This document shows positions 11,331 through 23,680 of a stretch of DNA of 64,000 bases, one piece after another. The position numbers were made by a program, and so were the translations under genes. The DNA comes from Azorinus chamasolen (Eukaryota > Mollusca > Bivalvia > Cardiida > Solecurtidae). The stretch is from the NCBI GenBank assembly GCA_963576725.1, contig OY755240.1:11639878-11703877 (forward strand), in the 5' to 3' direction. How positions within the stretch are numbered: the stretch's first letter is position 1; the number at the start of each line of letters is the position of its first letter. The notes under the pieces were generated by a model. It ran no database searches and was not told the DNA's origin. It saw only the letters and a program-made list of their open reading frames with translations.

Positions 11331-11519
11331 TACTAAAAGCTGTCACAGGACAGCGTGCTCGACTATTCTCAGTATTGTTAGTGTAAAAATGCTTGAACGT
11401 GGACTACAATTGTGTCCAATTATACTAGAAGCAAGTATTCAATGTCTCAAAAAATATCTTTGATATTATTCAAGATGTTTGATCTCTGAAAACTTTAATT
11501 AAAAGAAACACCTAAGTTA

Positions 11520-11910
11520 AAAAGGACAATAATTTCCGTCACAATGATTGGCAGATTTATGTACTCTAGTCTACAGATGAAGTTTGTGGTAGTGAATAAG
11601 TGTTCCAAGTTTCAAAGCTTTATCCCGAAGTGTTATGTAAATAAGTGGACTTCAACAAAACCCTTAACCAAATATTCTACATTAAAAAGGGGCATACTTT
11701 TGTCAACATGCGTGACGGAGTTATGTACTCTTGCCTACAAATGCAGCTTGTGGTGGTGCTTAAGTGTTCCAAGTTTCAAAGCTTTAATTAAAAAGGTTTA
11801 AGGCAAAAAGTGGAATTTAACAAACACCTTAACCAAGGTGTGACGCCGGGGCGAGTAGGAAAGCTACACTATTCCTCGATAAGTCGAGCTAAAACAGTTG
11901 CCGTTTTCAA
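11520..11910 (+). mobile_element. Pearl/HINE-like element with two tandem units
   Basis: Two diverged units of about 165 bp share TTATGTACTCT, GTGTTCCAAGTTTCAAAGCTTT and CCTTAACCAA. They are followed by GTGACGCCGGGGCGAGTAG and a stem-loop region with ATTCCTCG and AAGTCGAGCT. Tandem core plus a GC-rich hairpin at one end fits Helentron-derived elements. The boundaries are approximate. Confidence 0.45.
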
Positions 11911-12590
11911 ACTTGTTAAAAATGTGGAATGGGGATTCAGAGTACATTTTACATAGCAGACGTGTTGTGATCACGTGGGAAACATATGCTCCATGAAATA
12001 GTGCAGCAAAAGGTGAACAACAAATAAATCAAAATCATAATTATCACATAAATGATATTAAATTGTGTTGTTCATTGATTATGCGATCATTAAAATGACA
12101 TGACGGGCTGTGTTCATATGAGACACGTGTACATATTATGACGTTTTATTGATCAAAGGATGTATTCTTCTTCATGAAATGGATCGTTTCAATGTCAATT
12201 CGTTGTTCTGTGCTATTTACCACGCAGGTGGTCGTATAAACTGACTGCACAATCATTTATTTTCATACAATACTTTTACAGTAAGGGTAATAAGTGCTAT
12301 GACATTGTCTTAGTATTATGTCAGTTATGGCGTCACATCCTGTCTTTTGTTTTCGATGAGTTTGGGTTTTATCGAGCTGCCACACAATGTGTTCAGAAAG
12401 TGCAGATATGATTTCGTTGTTGAACAGGCAAGGGGCAGTTCTGTGCAAGTTGTAGTGTGTATATGTATATGCACTTTATTTGTGCTTCTTTAGTTGCTGT
12501 GGCATTTGAATACAAAACTTCCGTCCAGGGTTTCCGTAGAAACGTCATTTCATTTTGTCTCCCCATTTATAAATGGGAGAAATATTGTTT
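11911..12590. other. No recognisable feature
   Basis: AT-rich, no convincing coding potential. Short open frames here have no recognisable motifs. Confidence 0.5.
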
Positions 12591-13330
12591 TGGTCGAGTT
12601 GTCCGTCTGTCCATTTGTATTTTTGTCCGTCCGTCCGTCTGTCTGTTTGTCCGTATGTGTGTGTATGCGTGCGTGCGTGCGTGTGTGTCTGTCTGTCATA
12701 CTCGTGTCCGCTCCATAACTCTCACACATATAGAAGGATTTCAAAATGCTTTGGCACAAATGTTCGACTCAACAAGACGATGTGCAGAGCGTTCGATTAA
12801 GGCACGTGGGTCAAAGGTAAGGGTCACAATTCAAGGTCAAATGTTTTGGCCACACCCTTCGTGTCCGCTCCATATCGCTTAAACCCTTGGAAGGATTTCA
12901 AAATGCTTTGGCACAAATGTTCTCCATAACAAGGCAATGTGCAGACAGCAGGTTTCAGGCATATTCTTCAAAGGTCAAGATCACAATTCAATGTCAAATG
13001 TTTTAGCCTTAATGTTCATGTCTGCTCCACATCTGATCTGTATAACCTTTGGAAGGATTTAAAAATGCTGTGGCACACATATTCTCCTCAACAAGCCAAT
13101 TGCAGACAGCAAGATTCAGGCAGGAAGGTCAAAGGTCTAGGTCACAATTCAAGGTCAATTATTCACACTTTCTTGTCCGGACAATAACTCCTACATGGCT
13201 AATGCCATTTGATTGAATCTTCATACATTGACAGAGCATGATGTGAAGAAGTGTCATGTATAAGGGCCATAACTCTGGTTTTAATACTTTTGGAGTTATT
13301 GCCCTTTGCTACATCTTTTTGTCCAATCAA
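12590..13330 (+). mobile_element. Pearl-like element with simple-repeat head and tandem core
   Basis: The head at 12597-12700 is a run of GTCCGTCC/GTGC units. It is followed by three to four tandem copies of a unit of about 140 bp with GTGTCCGCTCCATA, GAAGGATTTCAAAATGCTTT, GGCACAAATGTTC and GGTCACAATTCAAGGTCAA. A further related block with AAGGGCCATAACTCTGG ends near 13320. The same head and phrases occur at 22216-22470, so this is a dispersed family. Confidence 0.55.
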
Positions 13331-13856
13331 TAATTCCTAGTTATAATAATAAGGTCGACGAAACGACTTACTTCAATCAAAGAACATATAAAATGTTACT
13401 GTGATAAAATATATGAAAATGCTGGTATTAATGTTTTTGGTCCATAAAAAATTCAACTGATGTTTTAACTAAACTTGAAAATAAACTTTTACCATGTGAC
13501 CGTGACCTTGATCTACTTTTGCAAATAATGTCAAATGCCTATAGCATTGCAACCAATAGGCATAGGGATCCATATTTGGTATGACCATGCCAACATGTTT
13601 GCCTTTCTGACATTTACCTTGACCTTTGCAAGCATTTTAATTTTCCTACAGAAGCCGTCTGATGTGGGTCTACTCTGTTTGTAAATACCTGAGAAGGCGT
13701 TTGTATGAGAGAAAGTGTTAATAAAAATAACAAGGTACTAAGAAGGTAATGTAAAGGGTTAACCCTTTACCCAATAGCCAAACCTCCAAAGTCAAATATG
13801 ACACCGATATAGGTCCATAACGCGCCATTGGCACTTATGTTATATGTTGAAATACG

Positions 13857-14092
13857 TGTGGATCCAGACGAGACGCCCACTGAATTGGCGTCTTGTTTTA
13901 GTCCACACGTAGTTCAACACCTCAGATGGTCCAAATATTTTAAAAGAAAAGCAAGAGAACTATCTTTACCCTTTCTACGATTTGTATGACCTGAATCACA
14001 TTTGCAAAGCGCTTGTAGGACCCAGATCACTCGGCGGGTAACTCGGCGTTTCATCAGGATCCAAGCTGTTTGACACTTGGTAAATACTTTCT
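13857..14092. repeat. Two family-C hairpin remnants
   Basis: The first, about 13857-13915, has GTGGATCCAGACGAGACGCC and a matching right arm ending in GTCCACACG. The second, about 14015-14092, has GACCCAGATC, ACTCGGC on both sides of the centre, and TCATCAGGATCCAAGCTGTT. Both resemble the intact family-C core at 39563-39623. A preceding TTAACCCTTTACCC at about 13759 may be one MITE end. Confidence 0.5.
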
Positions 14093-14117
14093 CAGAACAT
14101 TGATCGAATCGAAAATG

Positions 14118-14264
14118 CAGTTAAATCTCTCTAAACCGGACGTTTAATTTAGTTAAAATATCGGTAATGTAGACAAGTGGCAGCTTAATGCAGGGTGGAG
14201 CAACCTGCCGACACTTATATAATGTTCTTCTCTACTAGAATTCCGGTTTAGAGGTAATTTACTG
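14118..14264. mobile_element. Pogo/Tigger-like MITE (P1), internal deletion
   Basis: Ends CAGTTAAATCTCTCTAAACC and GGTTTAGAGGTAATTTACTG face each other. The inside begins like P1 (GGCAGCTTAATGCAGGGTG), then the palindrome is replaced by a short unrelated joint. Confidence 0.65.
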
Positions 14265-14639
14265 TAATACTTTATCTATTGCATTATATTAAAACTGGCA
14301 CCCCCTTTACTGAATATCAATTAAACAAAATGTCGCACCAAAGTTTATCATTGACGAAAACGATTTGTATGTCATACAGTGCAGACCCTGATCAAAGGGC
14401 TCCCTCGGGAGTCATTTGAACTGGATCTACACTGTGTGCAAATACCTAATATACTCGGGTCCTGCACATGAAGGATTGACCTTAAATGACAAATATAGTT
14501 GAGCCTTATCCATGCTAGACTGGTCAATAGTTATAATTTCCAATTCAAAAAGTGTCATGGAGATGCCACCTGGTGCCTTTTCAAACAGACAAGACCCGGA
14601 CTAGGCAGCTCATTCTAGGAGCCACCTGATTCATGTATG

Positions 14640-15420
14640 TGTGGTTTGCATATGAAACATTATGGATCTGATTCTACAGTTTCTGTTACAGCTATATATG
14701 CAATAGTAGTACCGCTGCTAAGCGTCAGAATCGTTCAGTTTTTGAAGAAAGCATGAAACTTTGTGTATGAAGTCTTTGATACATAAGGTTTATGGAAAAA
14801 AAATGGACCCCAAAAAACCGCCATATTGAAATCCAAAATGGCCGCCGAAATGGCGTGGCCCAGAATAGTGTCCGCTCTCTAACTGGACCATTTCTTTTTC
14901 AATCTTCTTCAGACTTCATGAAAGTGTCCAGGGATATAAAATCTCAATTAAGTTCGATAATCAGTCAGATTGCCTTTGAAAAAACAGTTATTACCCTTGA
15001 ACTAGCGAAAATAAGCGAATTAGTAGTCTTTGCTCTGTATCTGAACAAATCTTGTATCAATCAGCATAAAACTTTATGAAAATGTTTATTGGAAACTAAT
15101 CTCAGACAAATTAGATTAACAGCCATATTTATCTAGAGATTAAAGTTATTGCCCTTGATTGAATGATTTTGATCAGTTTCGGCACTGTCTGCTCCCTATC
15201 ATTACCACTTTGTTTTCAATTTTGATCAAACTCAAGGACAATGTTTATTGGCATAGATTCTTGGCAAAATTTAGTTATTAGGTAGTTGCCCCTGATTTGA
15301 TATAATGATGTCCCTTGAATAGATGAAGTTTAGAAAAGAAGCTTTCTGCTCTCAGTCTTGACCTTTGCTTTTCCAATCTGAATCAAGACTTGTTGGGATC
15401 ATAATGGAGGGCATGGTGAC
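14640..15420. repeat. Dispersed repeat joined to a tandem-core element
   Basis: About 14700-14860 contains AAGAAAGCATGAAACTTTG and CCAAAATGGCCGCC, and is the inverse of a segment at 29500-29670. From 14865 to about 15400 there are three diverged units of about 160 bp starting TGTCCGCTCTCTAACT or a variant, of the pearl-like type. No coding signal. Confidence 0.45.
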
Positions 15421-18070
15421 TGTTGCAAAATGTTATAATATTCTGCTGGATAAGTCATGCAGTCGTTTTTGTTTGTTCATCTGAACATGAGATTGAACAG
15501 TGCTTAACCCAGTCGACAGTTCCCACCGCATTTACAAAGTGTGATGCACTCCATATTTGCCTTGAAGCATTTACAGTAACCCGTGCATGCTTTGCTGCAC
15601 TTGAATACTATAATTCAAGGCATGTTTCTTCAGCAATAGGCAAGGTGGTCCATTTTGGCATTTACCCGACCTTCTGTGAGAGCTCCCATCCCCAGTCAGT
15701 TACATCTTGAATCAATGACTGCAATGTCAGTGACTGGTCCCATACATGCCCTGCTTGGTATATAGCTCTCTTGACATGCTGCTCCAGTGCAGCTCTGATT
15801 GGGGGTTGTTAACAATGTTAACAATTGAAAAACAGCAAGCCTTGAGACAACTGGGTAGTCAATGTAGATAAAATATCATGTATAGGAATGAATCGGAAAT
15901 CCTTTCCTGTTCCAAATGCTGTGTTCGATGTTTGCTAAACTGTGGGAACAAGTAGCAGGTAGCACAACGACATCAGTATAAACTTTCCTTATAATTATCG
16001 ATTTGAAACCAGCACGGTGTCTTGGACGTGAACAAATATCCACGTATCTGTCTCTCTCGATAATATAGAGTGCAGCTGCAGTGACTTGATAAGATTGTAT
16101 TGTCTTTGTTACGTGCGACATGTGTATGAAACTATCAGCAGTTCCTTTTGTAGCAAGCTCTGCCTGAACTATAGCGTTAGACCAACCGATTCCATCAAGC
16201 AAATCACCAATCACTTTCAAGCCAGCCATTTTGATATGAAGTGGACTCAACAAAACCATGTCCTTGTTCGTACCGAAACGATCAGGGAATCTCCACTGGA
16301 TTTGCTTTCCCAAGGCATACAGTGGTTGGTACATGGTCTAGACAGGGGTCTGTCCTGGAATAAGAAACTGCGCTGCTGGTTATTTATGTAGCAAAATAGT
16401 GAGGATCTTCTCAAAACATTGGCATCAAAGCAATAGTTGTTGCAGGCTTACAGGGTTGTACTTGACAACTTGCATGATATGCAGCCCGATATATAAAATC
16501 ACCTTCGGCAATGTCTTCGCTTTTCATCAAAGATACATGTTTTGCAAGCCAGTTGTGCTCCATCTTGTAGTCTGCAAAGGTCCATGGACTATTTTGAATT
16601 CCTTTAGCATGGATAGAGCTGGCATAATGTTTGTGTAAGCCAAAGGAAGAGGGGCATATTTTTTGCCTGGCTCCATTTCGGCAAGCGTTATTGGATCATG
16701 ATCTATTCATTGGTTGTCTGCTGCTAGATGTTGACACAAAGAATGAGCAGTTCCGTGGAAAGAATCAGCTGCAGTTACCGAGCTTGGATTGTGATTAATG
16801 TTATCAACTTGTCCTTTTGTAAGCAGCCCCTTTTTCAGCTGAGGTGGACAGTCTATGTCATTATTTTCAAAACGCTTGATTATACTGTGAGTAAGTAAGA
16901 ATATATCCTAAGACCATATATATGATCATATGATATGGAAAGACCATGTTGATGAAAACAATCTATCAGATCACGATTCCGTCTTTTGGAATTGACTTTC
17001 TGGCCTAGATAGATAGGTATTGGAGCCTCTTTTTCACTGTTATTGTGGTAGACAGTATCTTTCCTGGGGCCATTAGTACCTCGGATACTATTTAAAATGA
17101 TGAGCTCAGATAATGTTTGAGCTGTCTGGGTTGAGGAGACTTCCCTAGTTGTCTATGATTCGATACTAGTACCGTCCAGAATCATATAAACAAATGCTAA
17201 CAGAGTATTTGGAACGGTATATCCCACTGAATCATTACACAAGGAAAAGCTGTTCTCTAATAATAAAAGCAGCTTTTGCAAGTTGCAGCACTTCCGGGTC
17301 CTCATTAGAGCATGCATTTAAGATTACATCACCTACTGTTGTGTCAGAAGAACATCCCTTCCTTGCTTCACAGTTTTAAGGTATGGACAATGCAATAAAA
17401 GAGGTTCATTTAAGCGTGTAGAATTGACTTCCTCTGTTTGTTCTGGACTCAGTTCAAACAAGCGTTGGAAGTGTAAGCAGAAACAGGGTCAACAAGGCGA
17501 AAGACAGGAACATTTTCAGACACATCCCGCTTGTATCTGTTATATAAGTGACATAAACAATTCTTATGGCACTTGGTCTCCAATGCTACCTTATCACTTG
17601 ATGCCGGTTTTGCCAACAGATTGATGTCTTTTAGTTCCGATGCATAATTCGATATGTGTGGCCATCCCCGTGGTTCTTGCCTCATGAATACCCGCAGTGT
17701 AAGACTCTCTCTCTTAGAAAAAGCAAATGGACGCATCTGCCATGGAAGTATGGGCATCTTGAATGCTAGATCTCCACAATTAAACTTGGCTCGCCACGCT
17801 GCTCTCCTGGTAATCTGGTTCTTGTGCACGTTTTGATAGCCGGTGGAGTTTCAAGTCACTAAATAAATTTCAGCTAGTCTAATGCCAGCTGGCCTTGTTC
17901 TTTTATAAAGTCTCAACAACATCAAACCCACCATCAAGTTTTCCACTGATATGCTCAGAGGAATTTTTCAAAGTTCCTTGAAATTAGGAAATTATTGGTA
18001 ACCTGTTCCTGTAGTGTAGCTCCACTTGTACCTCGCCCTCGACCCTTCCATGTGTGTGAAAGAGGCTCTG
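15420..18070 (-). pseudogene. Decayed copy of a multicopy invertebrate protein family of unknown function
   Basis: Reading the minus strand from about 18070 to 15420 through frame changes gives a nearly complete protein. It includes LASELKDINLLAK-like and ALETKCHKNCLCHLYNR near the N-terminus. Further blocks are APIPIYLGQKVNSKRRNRDL with LSISYDH; LLTKGQVDNINHNPSS; and FKIVHGP. Then come QPLYALGKQIQWRFPDRFG, GTADSFIHMSHVTKT and YTDVVVLPATCS. A C-terminal Cys cluster follows, CTGYCKCFKANMECITLC. I recognise this order from large uncharacterised families in molluscs and cnidarians. The TDVVVL block recalls the metal-binding part of PIN/FEN-like nucleases, and the Cys cluster recalls CXC (tesmin-like) domains; both are inference. 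About ten stops and several frameshifts are present. No introns are evident. Confidence 0.65.
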
Positions 18071-18322
18071 GTGAAATATTTTGACAAATAATGCATACGT
18101 GTATTATTGGGAACATGCAATAGGAATATTAAATTAGATGTTTTACTTTTAGAAGTAAAGAGATATATATACCTGTGTCAAATAAAAAAGATTAAACCTT
18201 ATAATGAAGTAATTAAAAATTATTTATGTCTTTCATGGAATATATACAAATCATCCAATATCAATGATGAAGAAAGGAATCTTTGGACATTTGTAAGATA
18301 TTTTATTCCAAACTGCATTTAA

Positions 18323-19985
18323 CATACTAGATAGAAAGAAACAAGCGTTGAATTTTGAAACATATGTGTACAAAATAATTCTGAGAGAGGTATGGCTTTT
18401 AGGTGGCGAACGCCACCTTTAGTTACCACACTTCTGGAACTCTAATGCCGGTTTAACACACCAGTGACACCACGGTTTTTTGGTATAATTATTATTCTCT
18501 CGCGTTGTAATATAGTCTCCAACTCTCCTGGCAATTACAAATAACCTAGCTTGTAAGTATGTAAATTCGTGGCTTTTAGTATAATTGCCCGATATTCTGC
18601 ATGGCTTGGATACACACTCTTGAAGGATATTGCGTTTGTTGTTAAGATTTTATATATAATTGATAATTGTTATACATACGCAGTCGAATAGAAGTAAAAT
18701 TTGCATATGACCCTAATACCGTTTGACGCCTCTTCGAATTTTGGTATAATTGTTATTCGCACGCGTCATTAAATAGTTCCCAAACTATCCTGTGAATTTC
18801 AAGTAGCTAAGCATTAATTGACCAATCTATTGTATCTTTGGCGTAATTTTGCAATATCTTGCGTTCCATTAATATAAATGTAATAATAGCTTGCCATTTT
18901 GTATTTTTGATTGAGACATTTCCCGTTGTATAAAAACCGTAATCGGGTTGATACAGATACAGATACAGATTTCCCAATCGTAACTACTCGTCGTATTCCG
19001 TCAGGGTTCGGAAGCTCCATGTCATAACAAACAAAATGGCGGATTTCGAAAGTGAACTTGATTTTTGTATGAAACAAATTAATTTACGGGTTGAACGGAA
19101 AAGGAATCAAAAGGAAGTTTGAGGCATGTGTACAAATGAAGCCCAAATTCTCTACTGGATTCGGGAAACGTGATTTTCGAGCTTCTATCATGCCTTTTGC
19201 AGAGAAAGTTTTCTTTGAGGTGATGTTATTTTTGACAGACTCTGAATGTCATTATGGAGCAGTTCAGAACTTGTGAGAAATAAAACATGGTATGCCAGTC
19301 ACCTTAGAAGACATGGAGGCCGGAACTTCCAAACTCTAGCTATTCCCAAGCTGCTGAGTTCAAGACTATATCACGACAGGGCATGTGCCATCGCTGTTGA
19401 TGTTGTACATTATGATGTCAGAATTGGGTGAGTCTGATGTTGTACTACCATGGCAGTTCAGCTTAATGCATTGACATAGAGAAATTAAAAGAAGAGTAAC
19501 ACTTATAAGTTCGTTCTGTATTGTTGTCATTCTGGTAAAAAGCACTCAATAAGAAAATTCTGACCAGTCAGGGGCTTTAGTAAGATCTCTTTCTCAGGCG
19601 CAAAGTCCAACATTTTATTGTAGAAAAAGGTGCATGGTGAGTACGATTTGAAGTGCAATTTTCAATGAAGCATGTTTCAAAACCATTTATTCCATCAAGA
19701 GAGATGTAAATGCATTTGAAAACAACATAGATTTATTATCAGACAGTGGAAGGGGTATCAGTAAGATTCCTGTGCTCAGGAATCCAAGTTAGTCACATTA
19801 ACGAGCTGTAAGACAGCATGCTAATTTTGTGATGGTTGCCGTCTGCCGGGATAGCTGTTAAAACCGAAAGTAGCTCGATATCAGTTATCACCATTTAGAG
19901 TACACAAATGTGAACTAGAATCAGGGTCAACTCTGTCGGATCTACAAATAGATGTGAAATGAGCGGCATCAATGTTTTTGAAGTG
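18323..19985. other. No gene recognised; short direct repeats only
   Basis: Two diverged copies of a segment with TTTTGGTATAATTRTTATTC and a CGCGT block lie about 260 bp apart (around 18476 and 18738). A GATACA triplet repeat is at 18953-18970. Short open frames around 19036-19430 lack recognisable motifs. Confidence 0.4.
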
Positions 19986-19989
19986 TAAT

Positions 19990-20125
19990 TGTAGCCGGGT
20001 AGAGATTTTGGTGAAATAAGTTGATAGGCTTTACAGTGTGGCTTGGTAGCCCAGTCGGTAGAGTGTTGGCATGATAAGCCATGCCCTGGGTTCAAGTCCC
20101 AGTCGAGTTACAACTTTTTCACCAT
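19990..20125 (+). mobile_element. tRNA-derived SINE, copy 1
   Basis: Begins GTAGCCGGGTAGAG and ends TTTTTCACCATG. The tRNA-like body 20040-20110 has box A (TAGCCCAGTCGGTAGAG) and box B (GGTTCAAGTCC). The anticodon loop reads ATGATAA, giving GAT, which differs from copy 2. The segments outside the tRNA body form an inverted pair (TGGTGAAATAAGTTG and CAACTTTTTCACCA). Confidence 0.75.
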
Positions 20126-20309
20126 GTAAACAGAGCAAAACCTGATCAGAAGGTTCCTGGTCCAATAGGAGCTGTCTGGTCTGGGTCTACTCTGTTTGCA
20201 AATGCGTGAAAACGTTTAATATGAGAGAAGGTATAATTGAATGTAGAACTGTGAGTCGCTAAAGGTAAGTTGGTTTGATAAAGCTCCATTCGCTGAAAAT
20301 CTAGGGTCT

Positions 20310-20405
20310 ACAGCACAGGGGTCTGGACCGCTTCATGTGGGTTTATATACATGTACTATATATAGTACATATAGACCTACATGGAGCGGTCCAGACCCCT
20401 GTGGT
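20310..20405. repeat. Near-perfect palindrome centred on TATATA
   Basis: CACAGGGGTCTGGACCGCT on the left is matched by its reverse complement near 20386-20403. The centre is GTACTATATATAGTAC. The phrase AGGTAAGTTGGTTTGATAA flanks it at 20261 and recurs at 20499, and is inverted near 21455. This may be a further MITE family. Confidence 0.7.
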
Positions 20406-20689
20406 CTACAGTTGGCAAAAGGAGACTCATTTCACCATCTGTAAATCCCGCGAAAGGAGTTCTTAATAAAATTGAATGAAGATGTGTAGATTACTTCAGG
20501 TAAGTTGGTTTGATAAAGCTCCTTGGTCATGGTCTACAGTTGGGGAAAGGAAGCGATAGCTGTCTAATCTAATTAATTTAAGGGAGCTTTTGTATACACT
20601 TGGGTACTTATTAAATAAGGCTTAGTAAACAATATTAAACATATTCATGTCAGGAATAAGTTTAAATGCAATAGATATTTAACCTTTTT

Positions 20690-21420
20690 CTTCCATGAAT
20701 ATTCATGTAAGAAATAATGGTATCATGAATATTAATTCATGAGATTTTTTGTTATAACAGCAATTCAGCAAATGGACACATGAAGTTTTGGGCCTGGCTG
20801 AAACTGTAGTATCATATAACTATATTATAAGCAAACAGAGCAGACTCTGATCAGACGGCTCCTATAGGATGTTTTGAAACATTAGGTGATTCAGAAAAAT
20901 CTCAATATCATTCTCTCCTGCTATCAAATTAGGCAGAGAATGCAGTTTTTCATGAACAGGTATAGCTTAAAATAAATAGCAGTACAATTAAGATGCACTT
21001 GGGATCAGATGTTACAAAAACCTCTTTATTTTTTTCAGGTTTTATGCAAAAGCCTGCTTTAACTTTAAGTAGGATACTAGCTAACTCCTGAGCAGCTCTC
21101 TTTTATTGACTGGCCTTTACCCTCTGTTTAACCTTGCAAACATACTAGGCCCATATTAGACGACCCCTTTAGGAGATCTATCGGTCATGAACTCTGTTGT
21201 TTATAAATAATTTTGAAAGTATACATGTATGAAATACATATATAGTTTTACAAATATGCTCAATCTTTCTGAACATTGCAAACATGCTAGACCCCGATTA
21301 GACGACCCTTGTAGAAGACCGCGGTCATAAATTCTATTGTTCATATATATATTTAACAGTATACATATATGAAATACATAGTTTTACAAATATGCTCAAT
21401 CTTTCCAAAAATTGCAAACA
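20690..21420. repeat. MITE debris
   Basis: Contains a family-F-like end (CCATGAATATTCATGTAAGAAATAA at about 20692), a left half of a family-A hairpin (GAGCAGACTCTGATCAGACG at about 20837), and a two-fold direct repeat of about 130 bp starting CAAACATACTAGGCCC / CAAACATGCTAGACCC (about 21140 and 21280). No coding signal. Confidence 0.4.
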
Positions 21421-21666
21421 TACTAGACCCATGGCTTTTCAGCAAAATGAGCTTTATAATAAAACCAACTTACCTGAAGTAACCCATATTTCTTCATTCA
21501 GTTATAAAAAATTAGAGCTCCTTTCCCGAGTTTTATGGCTGGCTAAAGGAGCAATTAATCCAATTCCCGTAATTATTTATTACTGATGTGGTAATATATT
21601 CAGGGTTATTTCATTATTTTAGTGCCAAATATATATACTCAAAATATGTGTATACATGTATATTGA

Positions 21667-21884
21667 TTAACCCTTTCCCTGTTCTATATTTAGTCCAAAT
21701 TTCAATAACTACTGAATATTCATGGAAAAGGAGTTATAATGAAATATGGAATGTGGAATATTGTAGCCATTTTAGAAAGCAAAAAATCAGATCTATCAAA
21801 TTCTATTCCTCTAGGAGCCGTCTGATCTGGGTCTACTCTGTTTGCAAATGCGTGAAAACATGTTTACATGAGGTAAAGGGTTAA
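21667..21884. mobile_element. TTAA-type MITE (family A), one hairpin arm left
   Basis: TTAACCCTTTCCCTG to AGGTAAAGGGTTAA. Keeps the distal ATGGAAAAGGAGTTATAATG block and one arm, CTAGGAGCCGTCTGATCTG. The left hairpin arm is missing. Confidence 0.65.
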
Positions 21885-22056
21885 CAATGCTTATTAAATA
21901 TTACATATTATTAATAACCTGCAGTTCTACATTCTACAATCCTTCCGCGGGATTCGATGTTGCAAAACCATTATTTACTACATGTATAGGATTTGCACTC
22001 ATTATTTAATATTTGGAACTAGTGTAATGTTTTAGTGATGGGTGTATTTGTTGCAG

Positions 22057-22133
22057 GAAGGTTGTTCGGATGAGACAACATGAGGTCATGTGTGGCGTGT
22101 GTGGTCTTTGGCGGCATAGGACGTGTGGTACAG
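22057..22133 (+). CDS. Lone exon encoding a Cys/His zinc-finger segment
   Basis: A 77-bp open segment lies between a splice acceptor (ending TTGTTGCAG at 22056) and a donor (GTTAGT at 22134). Frame: one base completes a split codon, then 25 codons reading KVVRMRQHEVMCGVCGLWRH followed by RTCGT, then one base of a split codon. The pattern C-x2-C-x3-H-R-x-C-G-T resembles the treble-clef/PHD-like finger (CxxC...WQHRTCGTG) found near the N-terminus of many uncharacterised insect and mollusc proteins and some MULE-related ones. I see no partner exons nearby. It could be a real internal exon of a host gene with large introns, or a fossil. Confidence 0.4.
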
Positions 22134-22138
22134 GTTAG

Positions 22139-22470
22139 TATCTATCTATCTATCTGTCTGTCTGTCTGTATGTCTGTCTATCCATCCATCCATCCAACCA
22201 ACCATCCATCCATCCATCATCCATCCAACCATCATGGCGGGCATATAGTAATCGCATTGGCAGCCCGTCCGTCTGTCCGTCACAAATTTTGTGTCCCTTC
22301 TGTAACTGTTTTATCTGTGAATGGATTTCAAAAATAATCTGGCACAAATGTTCACCACACAAAGACAATGTGTCGCGTTTAACTCCCTGGTCCATGGGTC
22401 AAAGGTCAAGGTCATCCTTCAGGGTCAAAGGTCAGGGGCATAAGTGTTTCACAAACACACTCTTTTTATC
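22139..22470 (+). repeat. TATC/TGTC/CATC microsatellite and pearl-like tail
   Basis: 22139-22230 is a run of 4-mers (TATC, TGTC, then CATC/CAAC). From 22231 comes CATGGCGGGCATATAGTAA, CCGTCCGTCTGTCCGTCACA, then one unit with ATGGATTTCAAAAATAATCT, TGGCACAAATGTTCACC and two GGTCAAAGGTCA blocks. This last part is the same family as 12590-13330. Confidence 0.6.
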
Positions 22471-23680
22471 ATGTGAAATGCTTGTACATTTCTGAGTATT
22501 GCTATTTATTAATGTATGGTTTTTTATTCTTATATAAATAAAGTGGATGAAACAATATGAAACCTTGTTTTAAACGGTTTAAATTCTTCACTTCACACTT
22601 TCAGATATGATAGCATACTCAATTTGATAAAAAAAAGTTATTTATCCACCATACCCTCTGTTGTGAACATTCATTAGAATCAGCCTATCGAGAATATTCT
22701 AATGAATGGTCACATTGGAGGGTTTAGTTGGATTAATTAAGTTACTGATCATGGTACGCTTCCTTATCTGTTACTCTGAACTTTCCTTATATGTTAACTA
22801 ATATTATATTTGTATATATACAATGAAATTATTATATAAACTTGACCCGAGGCCGACTTGACTCTGGGGTCGAATTGTCAGGAGGACGAGTTGACCTGGG
22901 ACAGTGCTCAGGGTCTGCACTGTTTGCTTGTGAAATAATAAAGATCTGATTCTACAGTTTTCTATTATGATTAAAATTGAATTGTTCATAGTGCCATTAT
23001 TATAAACATTCTATTAATATTCAGTATAAATGTCATTATTTCTCACGTGGATATTCATGGCATAAAGGATTAAGAAATATTTTTATACAGATCTATATTA
23101 ATCATGATTAAAAAATGATGTTTTAATTTCAGGAGAGAAATTTTGACCAGCTTTCCAGACTATCAGCGACATGACATGCCAGTTTTCTAACAGTGCCCAC
23201 TTTGCTTTAACTTCCAGAAAAAAAACAGAATAATATTGTTTTTTAGACAAAGAGCTTCCAATTTCAAAATACAGTAATTGTCACCACAAAGCAAGACTAT
23301 TGGAACATTTTTCAATATCCACACAAGCCTTCCAAATATTCATCAAAGTATTAAAAGCTTGATCATCTGGTGCAGTCTTTGTGATAAATGAATTGTTAAA
23401 TGATCTCCAGATGTAAGTTTCCCGTGACATGTATGAAGAAAGTTTGGAAGCATTCGGAATAGGATACATGTATACGTACCAGTATATTACAAAGAAAATG
23501 AGTTAAAGACAGTATGATTGTGATTCAAAAGAGGAGAAAAGAATATGTTTGAAATGCTGATAGCTGCTGGTCAGGACTCTAAAGTTTGATGTCATTCAAC
23601 AACTAGGAGTTGGACATATCAAGACTCAGAAAGGGCTATCAGAAGCTATGCTTAAAAGAATGAGCAACAAACAAGTGTTA

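Noticed and set aside
18107..18322. 71-codon frame that resembles a LINE C-terminal tail
   Set aside because: Low complexity, lysine/isoleucine rich, and no second conserved block, so it cannot be told from chance.
19036..19122. ATGGCGGATTTCGAAAG start with a fair Kozak context and 28 codons
   Set aside because: Short, ends in a stop without a splice donor, and no recognisable motif or neighbouring exon.
20040..20110. Functional tRNA gene
   Set aside because: The anticodon differs between the two copies and both lie within the same dispersed SINE sequence.
23281..23469. 62-codon minus-strand frame with WKACVDIEKCSNS
   Set aside because: Some transposase-like feel but no motif that can be named.
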